The translations under genes were made by a program, and so were the position numbers. Below the pieces are notes generated by a model. That model saw only the letters and a program-made list of their open reading frames with translations, did no database searches and was not told where the DNA came from. A stretch of 16,618 nt of DNA from positions 42,044 to 58,661 of the forward strand of contig CAJTYJ010000015.1 of NCBI GenBank assembly GCA_910583895.1. Reading direction: 5' to 3'. Numbering within the stretch: position 1 is the stretch's first letter; the number at the start of each line of letters is the position of its first letter. The DNA is from an uncultured Lachnospiraceae bacterium (lineage in GTDB: Bacteria > Bacillota > Clostridia > Lachnospirales > Lachnospiraceae). Shown here piece after piece: positions 7,293 to 13,925 of the stretch.

Positions 7293-8060
7293 ATGAAGAA
7301 TCAAAGGCACAAACGCAAGGAATCTTATTCCATACTCCTGATATCCAATACGGGCCGTACCAGCAGGCAGTTTCAGTTATCTACCCTGGCACTTCGCTTC
7401 ATACTGATCATAGCGCTGCTTACCTGCACGGTCACCGGATTGTTTGCCTATACGTACTCCACAGAACACAAAGTACAAAGTGCTCTGCGTGCCGAGCTCT
7501 CAGAGCAGGAACAGCTTGTGCAGACACTTACCGCAGAAGCGGCTGCCTTAAAAGAAGAGCAGCAAGTCCTCACGGAAGAGAACGAAGCCCTGAAGCGGGA
7601 AAGCGAACAATACGCAGAAGAAGCAAAAGAGGCAGCGGCGGCAGCCGCTGCCATGGCAGAGGAAGCAGAAGAAAAAGAACCGGAATCCGACTCCACGCTC
7701 CCAAGCCGGTACCCGTCTTCCGGAGCCAGTATTCTTTCTTCTTCCTATTCGGAGGAGCAGCCCTACCTTACGATCACCACGTATGCCCAGAGCACCATCG
7801 TGGCCGCAGGAGACGGCACGGTCACAGCCGTTGCTTCCGATGATATCTATCATCATATCATTGAGATCGAGCACGAAAGCGGTTATAAAACCCGCTATCT
7901 GTGCCGTCAGGAAGCCACTGCAGAAGTCGAAGAAGGGGCACAGGTTCAGGCCGGAGATCTTTTACTTACGATTACCACAGACGATACCCAGATGGATTAC
8001 CAGGTCCTGAACGCAGAGGGACCGGTGGATCCCCTCTCGGTTATTGACGCAAAAGGTTAA
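7293..8060 (+). CDS. Membrane-anchored coiled-coil protein with degenerate LytM/M23 domain
   Basis: 255 aa. Order: a basic cytoplasmic tail (1-35), one transmembrane helix (36-54), a long Glu/Ala/Gln coiled coil (60-130), a Ser/Pro linker, then a LytM (peptidase M23)-like beta domain (about 157-252). The M23 fold is recognisable from AAGDGTVTAV, a GYKTRYLC strand where active enzymes have the Y-x-H-L strand, and VEEGAQVQAGDLL with a terminal VDPL. The metal ligands are gone: the final HxH strand reads MDYQVLN and no H-x3-D pair is seen. It should therefore be an inactive, binding or scaffolding protein outside the membrane, comparable with other non-catalytic LytM factors. It is co-transcribed with a bactofilin 15 bp downstream, a pairing often seen for M23 proteins. 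The frame opens at 7227 inside the terminator, so that start is rejected in favour of ATG 7293, which has AGGAGG upstream. Confidence 0.82.
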   Translation: MKNQRHKRKESYSILLISNTGRTSRQFQLSTLALRFILIIALLTCTVTGLFAYTYSTEHKVQSALRAELSEQEQLVQTLTAEAAALKEEQQVLTEENEALKRESEQYAEEAKEAAAAAAAMAEEAEEKEPESDSTLPSRYPSSGASILSSSYSEEQPYLTITTYAQSTIVAAGDGTVTAVASDDIYHHIIEIEHESGYKTRYLCRQEATAEVEEGAQVQAGDLLLTITTDDTQMDYQVLNAEGPVDPLSVIDAKG

Positions 8061-8075
8061 TGAGGAGGATGAACA

Positions 8076-8528
8076 ATGTTAGGAAAACCGAAAACTCCTG
8101 CCCCCGCGGCAGAAACCCCCACCAAGATCAGTTCCATTATCGGTCCGGGCGCCATCTTTGACGGCAACCTGAATACCCCGGAAACTACCCGGGTAGACGG
8201 AACGATCAACGGCAACTGTAATTGTGAGCAGAATCTGATCCTCGGACCGGACGGCTCCATCAAGGGCAATATCGTAGCTCAGAATGTGATCATCTCCGGC
8301 AAGGTGGAAGGAGACATCTATGCCAGAGGAAAATTAGAGCTCTATCCCACCGGACGGCTGGTCGGCAACATCTCAGCCAAATCTCTGGTCATTGATGAGA
8401 ATGCATATTTTGACGGCAGATGCAGCATGACTTCCTCTGCCCCCGCACTTCCTCCCTCATCCGAAAAAGGCACCGGAATCCCGGAGATCAAATATTCAGA
8501 AAACAACAAAGACGAAAATCAAAAGTAA
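8076..8528 (+). CDS. Bactofilin family cytoskeletal protein
   Basis: 150 aa. Bactofilins polymerise without nucleotide into filaments at the inner face of the membrane and help position cell-wall enzymes. The central domain (about 18-115) shows the repeating beta-helix pattern: SSIIGPGAIFDGNL, TRVDGTINGNCN, LGPDGSIKGNIVAQ, ISGKVEGDIYA, PTGRLVGNISA and LVIDENAYFDGRC. Both ends are short, Pro/Ser-rich and disordered, as is typical. The start follows GAGGAGG at good spacing. It is second in an operon with the degenerate LytM protein and closes with a strong terminator, so the two probably act together in wall or shape control. Confidence 0.93.
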   Translation: MLGKPKTPAPAAETPTKISSIIGPGAIFDGNLNTPETTRVDGTINGNCNCEQNLILGPDGSIKGNIVAQNVIISGKVEGDIYARGKLELYPTGRLVGNISAKSLVIDENAYFDGRCSMTSSAPALPPSSEKGTGIPEIKYSENNKDENQK

Positions 8529-8534
8529 CGCCTG

Positions 8535-8576
8535 AAAAAAACAGGAGCCTGCAAACGGATGCAGCTCCTGTTTTTT
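8535..8576. terminator. Bidirectional terminator between bactofilin and ABC importer operon
   Basis: CAGGAGC (8542-8548) pairs with GCTCCTG (8564-8570) and TGCA (8550-8553) with TGCA (8560-8563), with one bulged C. The stem is flanked by seven A on the left and six T on the right, so it serves both convergent transcripts. Confidence 0.9.
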
Positions 8577-8585
8577 CTTCCGGTA

Positions 8586-9587
8586 TCAGTTCAGCAGCAG
8601 TCCCTGGATGTCCACCTCCTGCTCGATCATCCCGGTATCCAGCATAAACTGCGCGGTCTCCTCCATGGCCTGAATGTCCGAGTCCTGGATCTCCATATCA
8701 AAATCATACAGTTCATACATTTCTTTTACCGCTTCTTCATCAAGCTCTGTCTCCTTCGCTGTCATAGCCACTGCTTCTTCATAGTTTCCTTCCATAAAAT
8801 CCAGCGTCTCTTTCTGTGCCTGTAAAAAAGCCTCCACCAAGTCCGGATGCTCCTTTTGAAACTTCTGGCTGGTAGCTGTCACAATCGTGGCATCCGTCAG
8901 CCCCTCGCCGTCTGTCACCACGTGAAAGCCGTCTTTTTCCATCTGATAGGCGGTCGGTCCTGCCAGCAGAGCCGCATCCACACTGCCCCCTGCCAGCGCT
9001 GCCTGCGAATCCGGAATCCCCATGGCCAAAAACTCTATATCCGCCTCTGTCATCCCTGCGCTTTTCAGATAAGCAGCCAGAAGCTCATGAAGGATCGTCC
9101 CTTTGGGTCCCGCCACCTTCTTTCCTCTTAAATCTTCCGGGGACTGAATCGTGTCATCCGCTGAAAAAAGCTTAAAAGCCTGGGGAGAACGGCTGTACAT
9201 GCTGATGATCTTGATGTCCGCCCCATTGGAGGCAGACAGAATCACGGATGTGGCTCCTACTGCATTTAAAAACTGGATATCGCCGGAAGCAAGCGCCTGG
9301 GTCTGCTCCGGTCCCGTGGTCAGATCCGAGTAGGCCACGTCAAATCCTTTTTCTTCAAACTGTCCGGCGAAGATCCCTTTTTCCTTCTCCACGATGGAAG
9401 GTACATTCAGCGGAGCCTTTACATAAGTGACTGAGAGTATGCCCTGTTCCCCGGTCTCCTGCTGCACCTGCGTCCCTTCCAAAGACGATGCGTCCGGCTG
9501 CTTCTGCGCACAGCCCCCGAGCACCGATGCCAGCAGCACTCCCGTTGTCAGATATCCCATAAATTTTTTCAGATAATCCCTGTTCAT
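8586..9587 (-). CDS. ABC transporter substrate-binding lipoprotein (NMT1/SsuA/TauA-like)
   Basis: 333 aa. The signal peptide ends in the lipobox VLGGC, with Cys26 as the lipidated residue, followed by an acidic/Gln linker. The mature part is a periplasmic-binding type 2 protein of the NMT1/THI5-SsuA-TauA group: VTYVKAPLNVPSIVEKEKG, DVAYSDLTTGPEQTQALASG, PEDLRGKKVAGPKGTILHEL, and a long helical C-terminus. Relatives bind alkanesulfonates, taurine, nitrate or pyrimidine precursors of thiamine; none of those genes is nearby, so the ligand is unknown. It is the last gene of the permease-ATPase-lipoprotein operon. AGGAG lies ten bases upstream of its start and overlaps the ATPase stop (5-bp gap). 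Confidence 0.9.
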   Translation of the reverse strand: MNRDYLKKFMGYLTTGVLLASVLGGCAQKQPDASSLEGTQVQQETGEQGILSVTYVKAPLNVPSIVEKEKGIFAGQFEEKGFDVAYSDLTTGPEQTQALASGDIQFLNAVGATSVILSASNGADIKIISMYSRSPQAFKLFSADDTIQSPEDLRGKKVAGPKGTILHELLAAYLKSAGMTEADIEFLAMGIPDSQAALAGGSVDAALLAGPTAYQMEKDGFHVVTDGEGLTDATIVTATSQKFQKEHPDLVEAFLQAQKETLDFMEGNYEEAVAMTAKETELDEEAVKEMYELYDFDMEIQDSDIQAMEETAQFMLDTGMIEQEVDIQGLLLN

Positions 9588-9592
9588 TTTAA

Positions 9593-10318
9593 CTACGCTC
9601 CTATTGTCTCTAATATGTCTTTTTTGATCCGGATCATTTCCCCGGATAATAAGTCTCTTGGATAAGGCTGCATTTCCAGCTCATAGATCTTCTTGCACAC
9701 ACCTTCCCGGAGAACTACAATCTTCTGTCCCAGCGTCAGTGCTTCGTCGATGCTGTGGGTCACAAAAAGCATTCCCTTTTGATTCTCCTTTTGAATGCGC
9801 AAAAGCTCCTCCTGCATAGATTTTCTGGTAAAATAATCCAGCGCCGCAAAGGGCTCGTCCATCAGAATATAGTCCGGATCCTGAAACAGCGCCCTTGCCA
9901 GAGCCGTCCGCTGCTGCATGCCGCCGGAAAGCTGGAAAGGATATGCCTTTTCAAATCCGGCAAGTCCGGTCATAAGAAGCAGCTTTTTCATCTTTTCCTG
10001 ATCGATCCTGCTTTTCTTCACGCCAAATCCAATGTTCTGCCAGGTATTCAGCCAGGGCATCAGCCTTGGCTCCTGAAAGACGATGCCGGTCTTCAGCCCG
10101 TCCTCCTGACAGATCGTTCCCCTGTCACAGGGCTCAAGTCCCAGAATCATCCGCAGAAGGGTCGTCTTCCCACAGCCGCTTCTGCCCACAACCACCGTAA
10201 TGCAAAAGCGGTCAAGCTCCAGATTAAGCCCGGAAAATACCGGGACACTTTTTTCTGCCATCTGATAAGTTTTATATAATTCCTGAATCCTAATTCCAGC
10301 TATCTTCCACACCTCCAT
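9593..10318 (-). CDS. ABC transporter ATP-binding protein (SsuB/TauB-like)
   Basis: 241 aa, usual size. It powers import with the permease encoded just upstream. Walker A GRSGCGKT (45-52), Q-loop FQEPRLMPW (81-89), signature LSGGMQQR (130-137), Walker B ILMDEP (151-156) and the switch His in VTHSIDEA (186-193) are all intact. The PRLMPW segment and short length are typical of the nitrate/sulfonate/taurine group. The start overlaps the permease end by 29 bp; a GTG two codons later is an alternative, and no ideal ribosome site is visible for either, which suggests coupling to permease translation. Confidence 0.93.
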   Translation of the reverse strand: MEVWKIAGIRIQELYKTYQMAEKSVPVFSGLNLELDRFCITVVVGRSGCGKTTLLRMILGLEPCDRGTICQEDGLKTGIVFQEPRLMPWLNTWQNIGFGVKKSRIDQEKMKKLLLMTGLAGFEKAYPFQLSGGMQQRTALARALFQDPDYILMDEPFAALDYFTRKSMQEELLRIQKENQKGMLFVTHSIDEALTLGQKIVVLREGVCKKIYELEMQPYPRDLLSGEMIRIKKDILETIGA

Positions 10319-11057
10319 GGGTCAGCACCCGGATCAGCAGTGAGAATACACGGTCACAGAGAATTCCCACCACGCCGATGACAGCAATGCCGACGATCAC
10401 TTTATCGGATCTGGACATCTGCTGAGCATCCAGGATCAGATACCCAAGTCCGCTTCCTGCCGCGATCATCTCTGCACCGATGATCGCACGCCAGCCATAC
10501 CCCAGGCCGATCCGCATCCCCACCAGAATATCCAAAGCGGCATAAGGCAGCACAATCTGTACATAACACTGCAGCCTGGACAGATGACAGGCTCTTCCCA
10601 CCTCCAGAAGCTTCGGATCGCAGGAACAAAGTCCTTTCTTCATATTCAGGAACATGGGAAAAAAAGATGCCAGCACAATGATGATGACTTTGGACGTCTC
10701 CCCGATCCCGAACCACAGAATCAAAAGAGCAATCAGACTGATAGGCGGAACATTTCTCATAAATTCCAGAAACGGGTCATATAACTGTGCCGCCTTCTTC
10801 TGTACCGAGGCCGCCAGCGCCAGCAGAAAAGCCAGTAAAAAAGCGATCAAATAGCCTGACAAAACCCTTCGAAAGCTGACTGCTATATGGCGAAACAGCA
10901 CACCGTTTTGAACCATCGTCCAAAAAGAACTCCACACTTTCGCCGGCGACGGCAGCACATATGCACTCCAGTACCCGGACTGACATGCCGCCTGCCAGCC
11001 CCCCAGAAAAAGCGCCAGCAAAATTGCTCTGCCAAACCATTTTCCTCTTACTTTCAT
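10290..11057 (-). CDS. ABC transporter permease (SsuC/TauC-like)
   Basis: 255 aa from the chosen start. About six membrane helices are visible, beginning at residue 10, with WSAYVLPSPAKVWSSF (30-45) as the characteristic entry loop. The cytoplasmic EAA-type coupling loop is EVGRACHLSRLQCYVQIVLP (152-171), ending in the LP that docks on the ATPase. The frame continues back to a GTG at 11111, but that lies at the promoter -10; ATG 11057 has AGGAG seven bases upstream. It is the first gene of the importer operon. Confidence 0.92.
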   Translation of the reverse strand: MKVRGKWFGRAILLALFLGGWQAACQSGYWSAYVLPSPAKVWSSFWTMVQNGVLFRHIAVSFRRVLSGYLIAFLLAFLLALAASVQKKAAQLYDPFLEFMRNVPPISLIALLILWFGIGETSKVIIIVLASFFPMFLNMKKGLCSCDPKLLEVGRACHLSRLQCYVQIVLPYAALDILVGMRIGLGYGWRAIIGAEMIAAGSGLGYLILDAQQMSRSDKVIVGIAVIGVVGILCDRVFSLLIRVLTHGGVEDSWN

Positions 11058-11101
11058 CCCGCATCTCCTATCCCCCAACCGGCTTTTCCCGATCCTTTCC
11101 C

Positions 11102-11130
11102 ATTCTACCACAAACCGGCCTCCTATACAA
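11102..11130 (-). promoter_or_regulatory. Promoter for the ABC importer operon
   Basis: On the minus strand TTGTAT (11125-11130), a 17-bp spacer and an extended -10 TG-G-TAGAAT (hexamer 11102-11107), about 45 bases before the permease ATG. No riboswitch or clear operator was recognised in the short leader. Confidence 0.6.
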
Positions 11131-11188
11131 TGTCTCCTCCTGCCGCCTTCCTTACTTTTTGCTGTATTTTCCTCTGCTCACATCCATC

Positions 11189-11217
11189 TTGACAAAAACG
11201 GCTTTCGTGTCTATAAT
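11189..11217 (+). promoter_or_regulatory. Consensus promoter for the DUF6465-like gene
   Basis: TTGACA (11189-11194), a 17-bp spacer and TATAAT (11212-11217): a perfect match to the housekeeping consensus, implying high constitutive expression. The leader is about 65 bases and ends in AGAGGAGGAG. Confidence 0.9.
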
Positions 11218-11290
11218 TGTACAAGACTTGAGATACTAATACTTCAATAGCCAATAGATACTGATCTGTTTTTAGAGGAGGAGAATGAAA

Positions 11291-11623
11291 ATGGCAAACA
11301 AGAAGAAAACCGCAGATACAAGTACTGCACCAACTACAGCACCTGCAAAAGAAAAAGCAGCAAAGACAACCAAAGCTGCTGCAAAAACCATAGAAAAGCC
11401 AGCAGCGAAAAAGCCGGCCTGCAAGACTTCCGTATGTGTAGAGATGAACGGGTTGAGCGTATCCGTCACCGACATCCAGAACGCGGTTAAAAAAGCAGTC
11501 AAAGAAAGAGGCCTGGAGGCTTCTGACCTGAAGATCTATATCAACGCTGCAGAACAGACTGCTTACTACACCGTCGATGGTGAGGGCGGCGAAGAGGCAA
11601 AAGTGGATTTAAGATCCCTGTAA
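11291..11623 (+). CDS. DUF6465-like small Lys/Ala-rich protein
   Basis: 110 aa from this start. The first ~46 residues are a low-complexity, positively charged Lys/Ala/Thr/Pro tail reminiscent of histone-like tails. The rest (CVEMNGLSVSVTDIQNAVKK, then a short helix and YINAAEQTAYYTVDG with an acidic end) is a compact domain I match to DUF6465, a family of unknown function common in Lachnospiraceae. AGGAGG (11276-11281) is nine bases before ATG 11291 and only three before an in-frame ATG at 11285, so I prefer 11291. Its consensus promoter, strong ribosome site and strong terminator suggest an abundant protein; the basic tail could bind nucleic acid or polyanions, which is speculation. Confidence 0.78.
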   Translation: MANKKKTADTSTAPTTAPAKEKAAKTTKAAAKTIEKPAAKKPACKTSVCVEMNGLSVSVTDIQNAVKKAVKERGLEASDLKIYINAAEQTAYYTVDGEGGEEAKVDLRSL

Positions 11624-11632
11624 AACACATAA

Positions 11633-11672
11633 ACTGCCAATGAAAGCCAGATGCTTTCATGGCAGTTTTTTT
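11633..11672 (+). terminator. Terminator after the DUF6465-like gene, overlapping the araC-family 3' end
   Basis: ACTGCCA (11633-11639) pairs with TGGCAGT (11660-11666), and TGAAAGC (11641-11647) with GCTTTCA (11653-11659), with one bulged A, then seven T. The right arm and T-run encode the last codons of the convergent regulator. Confidence 0.92.
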
Positions 11673-12562
11673 ATATCCGCCGTCCGGCTCTTTCGATATT
11701 CCAGGGGCGTACACCCCATCTTTCGTTTGAAAATGCGGGAATAATATCCAGGGCTTAAAAAGCCCACCTGTCCGGCGATCTGCGTCACATCCAGCGTAGA
11801 CTGCCTTAAAAGTTCCAGGCTCCTTTCCACCCGGTAATCCAGAAGGTAATCAAACATAGACACATTCATATACCGCTTAAACAGACGGCAGCTCTCACTT
11901 TTGCACAGATGGATCTGATCTGCCAGATTCTCAAGCGTAATCTTCTCCTGATAGTGCTGCTGGATATATTCCATGATTTTCCGAATGCGCTCAGTATCTC
12001 TTCCATTCTCCGCATAATGATTCTCTTTGATCTCCACATGTTCAAAAAGCACCCGCCAGATTTTAAGAAGGGAAATCTGGATCCGAAGTTCCCAGGAATC
12101 CGGACGCTCCTGATCCAGAAGACGGATCTTTTCCACCTGCCTGATTACTTTTTTGTGCCACTTCTCTTTTGAGGAAAAATGGACGGAAGCCAGAGAAGGA
12201 TTTTTCAGGATGTGATTCATATATTTATCCTGCATCACACTGGAGCTGTAACCATAGAGAAGCCTTGGATGAAAGGTGACGGACAGATAGCTGCAGTCCG
12301 AAGACTGATGCCGGTGTCCGGAATGGAGCACATTGGTATTGCAGAACAGACCTTCCCCTGTTTTCAGATGATAGAGACTGTCGTTCACCTGATACACCAT
12401 ATCGCCCTCTGATACCAGCGTCAGCTCGATCTCCGGATGCCAGTGCCAGGGAAACTCCCGGGTATCAAAATTGGAAAGGCGCTCGTAGCTTACCAGCACA
12501 GGAAAACTGTAGCTGCCATGGCTTTTGAGTTCTTTTTGTTCCTGGTTGATTTGAAGCTGCAT
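11657..12562 (-). CDS. AraC family transcriptional regulator with N-terminal cupin domain
   Basis: 301 aa, normal length. The N-terminal part (about 36-95) is a cupin/AraC-binding domain with FPWHWHPEIELTLVSEG (37-53), a sugar-sensing signature. The C-terminal part (about 191-290) holds two helix-turn-helix motifs: ITLENLADQIHLCKSESCRL and VTQIAGQVGFLSPGYYSRIF, followed by the family motif GCTPLEYR (283-290). It is divergent from galK-galT and their promoters overlap, so it probably senses galactose or a related sugar and controls those genes as well as itself; this is inference from position. Its ribosome site is a moderate AAGGAT about 11 bases from the ATG. Confidence 0.92.
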   Translation of the reverse strand: MQLQINQEQKELKSHGSYSFPVLVSYERLSNFDTREFPWHWHPEIELTLVSEGDMVYQVNDSLYHLKTGEGLFCNTNVLHSGHRHQSSDCSYLSVTFHPRLLYGYSSSVMQDKYMNHILKNPSLASVHFSSKEKWHKKVIRQVEKIRLLDQERPDSWELRIQISLLKIWRVLFEHVEIKENHYAENGRDTERIRKIMEYIQQHYQEKITLENLADQIHLCKSESCRLFKRYMNVSMFDYLLDYRVERSLELLRQSTLDVTQIAGQVGFLSPGYYSRIFKRKMGCTPLEYRKSRTADIKKLP

Positions 12563-12601
12563 AAAATCTCAATATCCTTCTAATTTATACAAATATTCTT
12601 G

Positions 12602-12630
12602 TTGAAAGTGGGGTTATATCTCATTATATT
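12602..12630 (+). promoter_or_regulatory. galK-galT promoter
   Basis: TTGAAA (12602-12607), a 17-bp spacer and TATATT (12625-12630). The start would be near 12637, giving a ~95-base leader before the galK ATG. Confidence 0.65.
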
Positions 12631-12650
12631 ATAATAATACAGGATGTCAA
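12623..12650 (-). promoter_or_regulatory. Divergent promoter for the AraC-family gene
   Basis: On the minus strand TTGACA (12645-12650), a 16-bp spacer and TATAAT (12623-12628). Its -10 overlaps the -10 of the galK promoter on the other strand, so the two cannot be occupied together. Confidence 0.62.
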
Positions 12651-12686
12651 CCGGGTATTGCCCGGCGGGGTTTTTCAAACGGTAAC

Positions 12687-12700
12687 TGGCAACGCAAACC
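12687..12700 (+). promoter_or_regulatory. Possible CcpA (cre-like) site in the galK leader
   Basis: TGGCAACGCAAACC keeps the TG...AACG...C core of the catabolite-response consensus but misses several positions. It is downstream of the predicted start site, where a cre would act as a roadblock. Weak. Confidence 0.22.
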
Positions 12701-12731
12701 TTATTTAAAGATTCAGACAGGAGGAAAAGGT

Positions 12732-13907
12732 ATGGCAGTAAATGTAGCAGAATTAAAAGAAAAATTCGCAGAGCTTTACGGCAAAGAAGGCGAGATCAAA
12801 GCTTACTTTGCACCAGGACGGGTGAATTTGATTGGCGAGCACACGGATTATAATGGAGGACACGTATTTCCCTGTGCGCTGACGATCGGTACATATGGAA
12901 TCATCCGGCCCCGGACGGATCGGAAGCTTCGGCTTTATTCTGTGAATTTTTCCGGTATGGGGATCGTGGAGAGTTCCCTGGATGATCTGGTGCCCAGCGA
13001 TGCAGCAGGATGGACAAATTATCCAAAAGGAATCATGTGGACTTTTGAGAAGCGGGGGTATCATCTGACCGCCGGCGCTGATCTTTTGTTTTACGGAGAT
13101 ATTCCTGCGGGCAGCGGACTTTCTTCCTCCGCTTCTCTTGAGGTGCTGACAGGGTTGATGCTTCGGGATACCTTCGGATTTGAGATTTCCATGGTAGACC
13201 TGGCTCTGATCGGACAATATTCAGAAAACAATTTCAATGGAATGAACTGCGGCATTATGGATCAGTTTGCTTCCGCCATGGGCAAGAAGGACTGTGCAAT
13301 CTTTCTGGATACCAGCAATCTGAATTATGAGTATGCACCGGTAAAGCTTCCGGATGCAAGAATCGTTATCACCAACAGCAATGTAAAGCACAGTCTGGTC
13401 TCTTCTGCCTACAATGACCGCCGCAATGAGAGTGAGGCGGCTTTAAAAGCACTGCAGACGGTGGCGGACATCAAGACACTGGGCGATCTGTCAGAAGCAG
13501 AGTTTGAAGCCCACAAAGACGCCATCCAGGATCCGGTCTGCCAGAAACGGGCAAAGCATGCGGTATATGAGAATCAGCGCACCATCCATGCCGTGGAGGC
13601 ACTGAAGAACAATGATATTGAGACATTCGGAAAGCTGATCAACGCCTCCCATCTCTCTCTTCGGGACGACTATGAGACTTCCTGTAAGGAGACCGATATT
13701 CTGGCAGAACTGGCATGGGAGATACCAGGAGTCCTTGGATCCCGGATCACCGGCGGCGGCTTCGGCGGATGTACGGTCAGCATCGTGAAAAAGGAGTCTG
13801 TAGATCTGTTTATCCAGACGCTGGACAAAGCTTACACAGAGAAGACCGGCATCAAGGCCGAGTTTTATGTGGTGGACATCGGAGACGGCGCCCACGCTCT
13901 GGACTAA
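12732..13907 (+). CDS. galK: Galactokinase
   Basis: 391 aa, typical length. It phosphorylates alpha-D-galactose with ATP to galactose-1-phosphate in the Leloir pathway (GHMP kinase superfamily, cytoplasm). The signature GRVNLIGEHTDYNGG (29-43) binds galactose and contains the catalytic-type Arg30. The ATP loop PAGSGLSSSASLEV is at 125-138, the catalytic Asp is in GIMDQFAS (174-181, Asp177), and the third GHMP motif GGGFGGCT is at 341-348. ATG 12732 follows AGGAGG. It leads a two-gene operon with galT, 18 bp away, and faces the divergent AraC-type regulator. No galE or aldose epimerase gene lies in the window. Confidence 0.97.
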   Translation: MAVNVAELKEKFAELYGKEGEIKAYFAPGRVNLIGEHTDYNGGHVFPCALTIGTYGIIRPRTDRKLRLYSVNFSGMGIVESSLDDLVPSDAAGWTNYPKGIMWTFEKRGYHLTAGADLLFYGDIPAGSGLSSSASLEVLTGLMLRDTFGFEISMVDLALIGQYSENNFNGMNCGIMDQFASAMGKKDCAIFLDTSNLNYEYAPVKLPDARIVITNSNVKHSLVSSAYNDRRNESEAALKALQTVADIKTLGDLSEAEFEAHKDAIQDPVCQKRAKHAVYENQRTIHAVEALKNNDIETFGKLINASHLSLRDDYETSCKETDILAELAWEIPGVLGSRITGGGFGGCTVSIVKKESVDLFIQTLDKAYTEKTGIKAEFYVVDIGDGAHALD

Positions 13908-13925
13908 ATCAGGAGGTACCTTATT

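Noticed and set aside
11058..11111. Extended permease start at GTG 11111
   Set aside because: It coincides with the predicted -10 of the operon promoter, while ATG 11057 has an ideal AGGAG.
12651..12675. True Rho-independent terminator upstream of galK
   Set aside because: The five-base stem is separated from the T-run by CGGGG; kept only as a low-interest observation.
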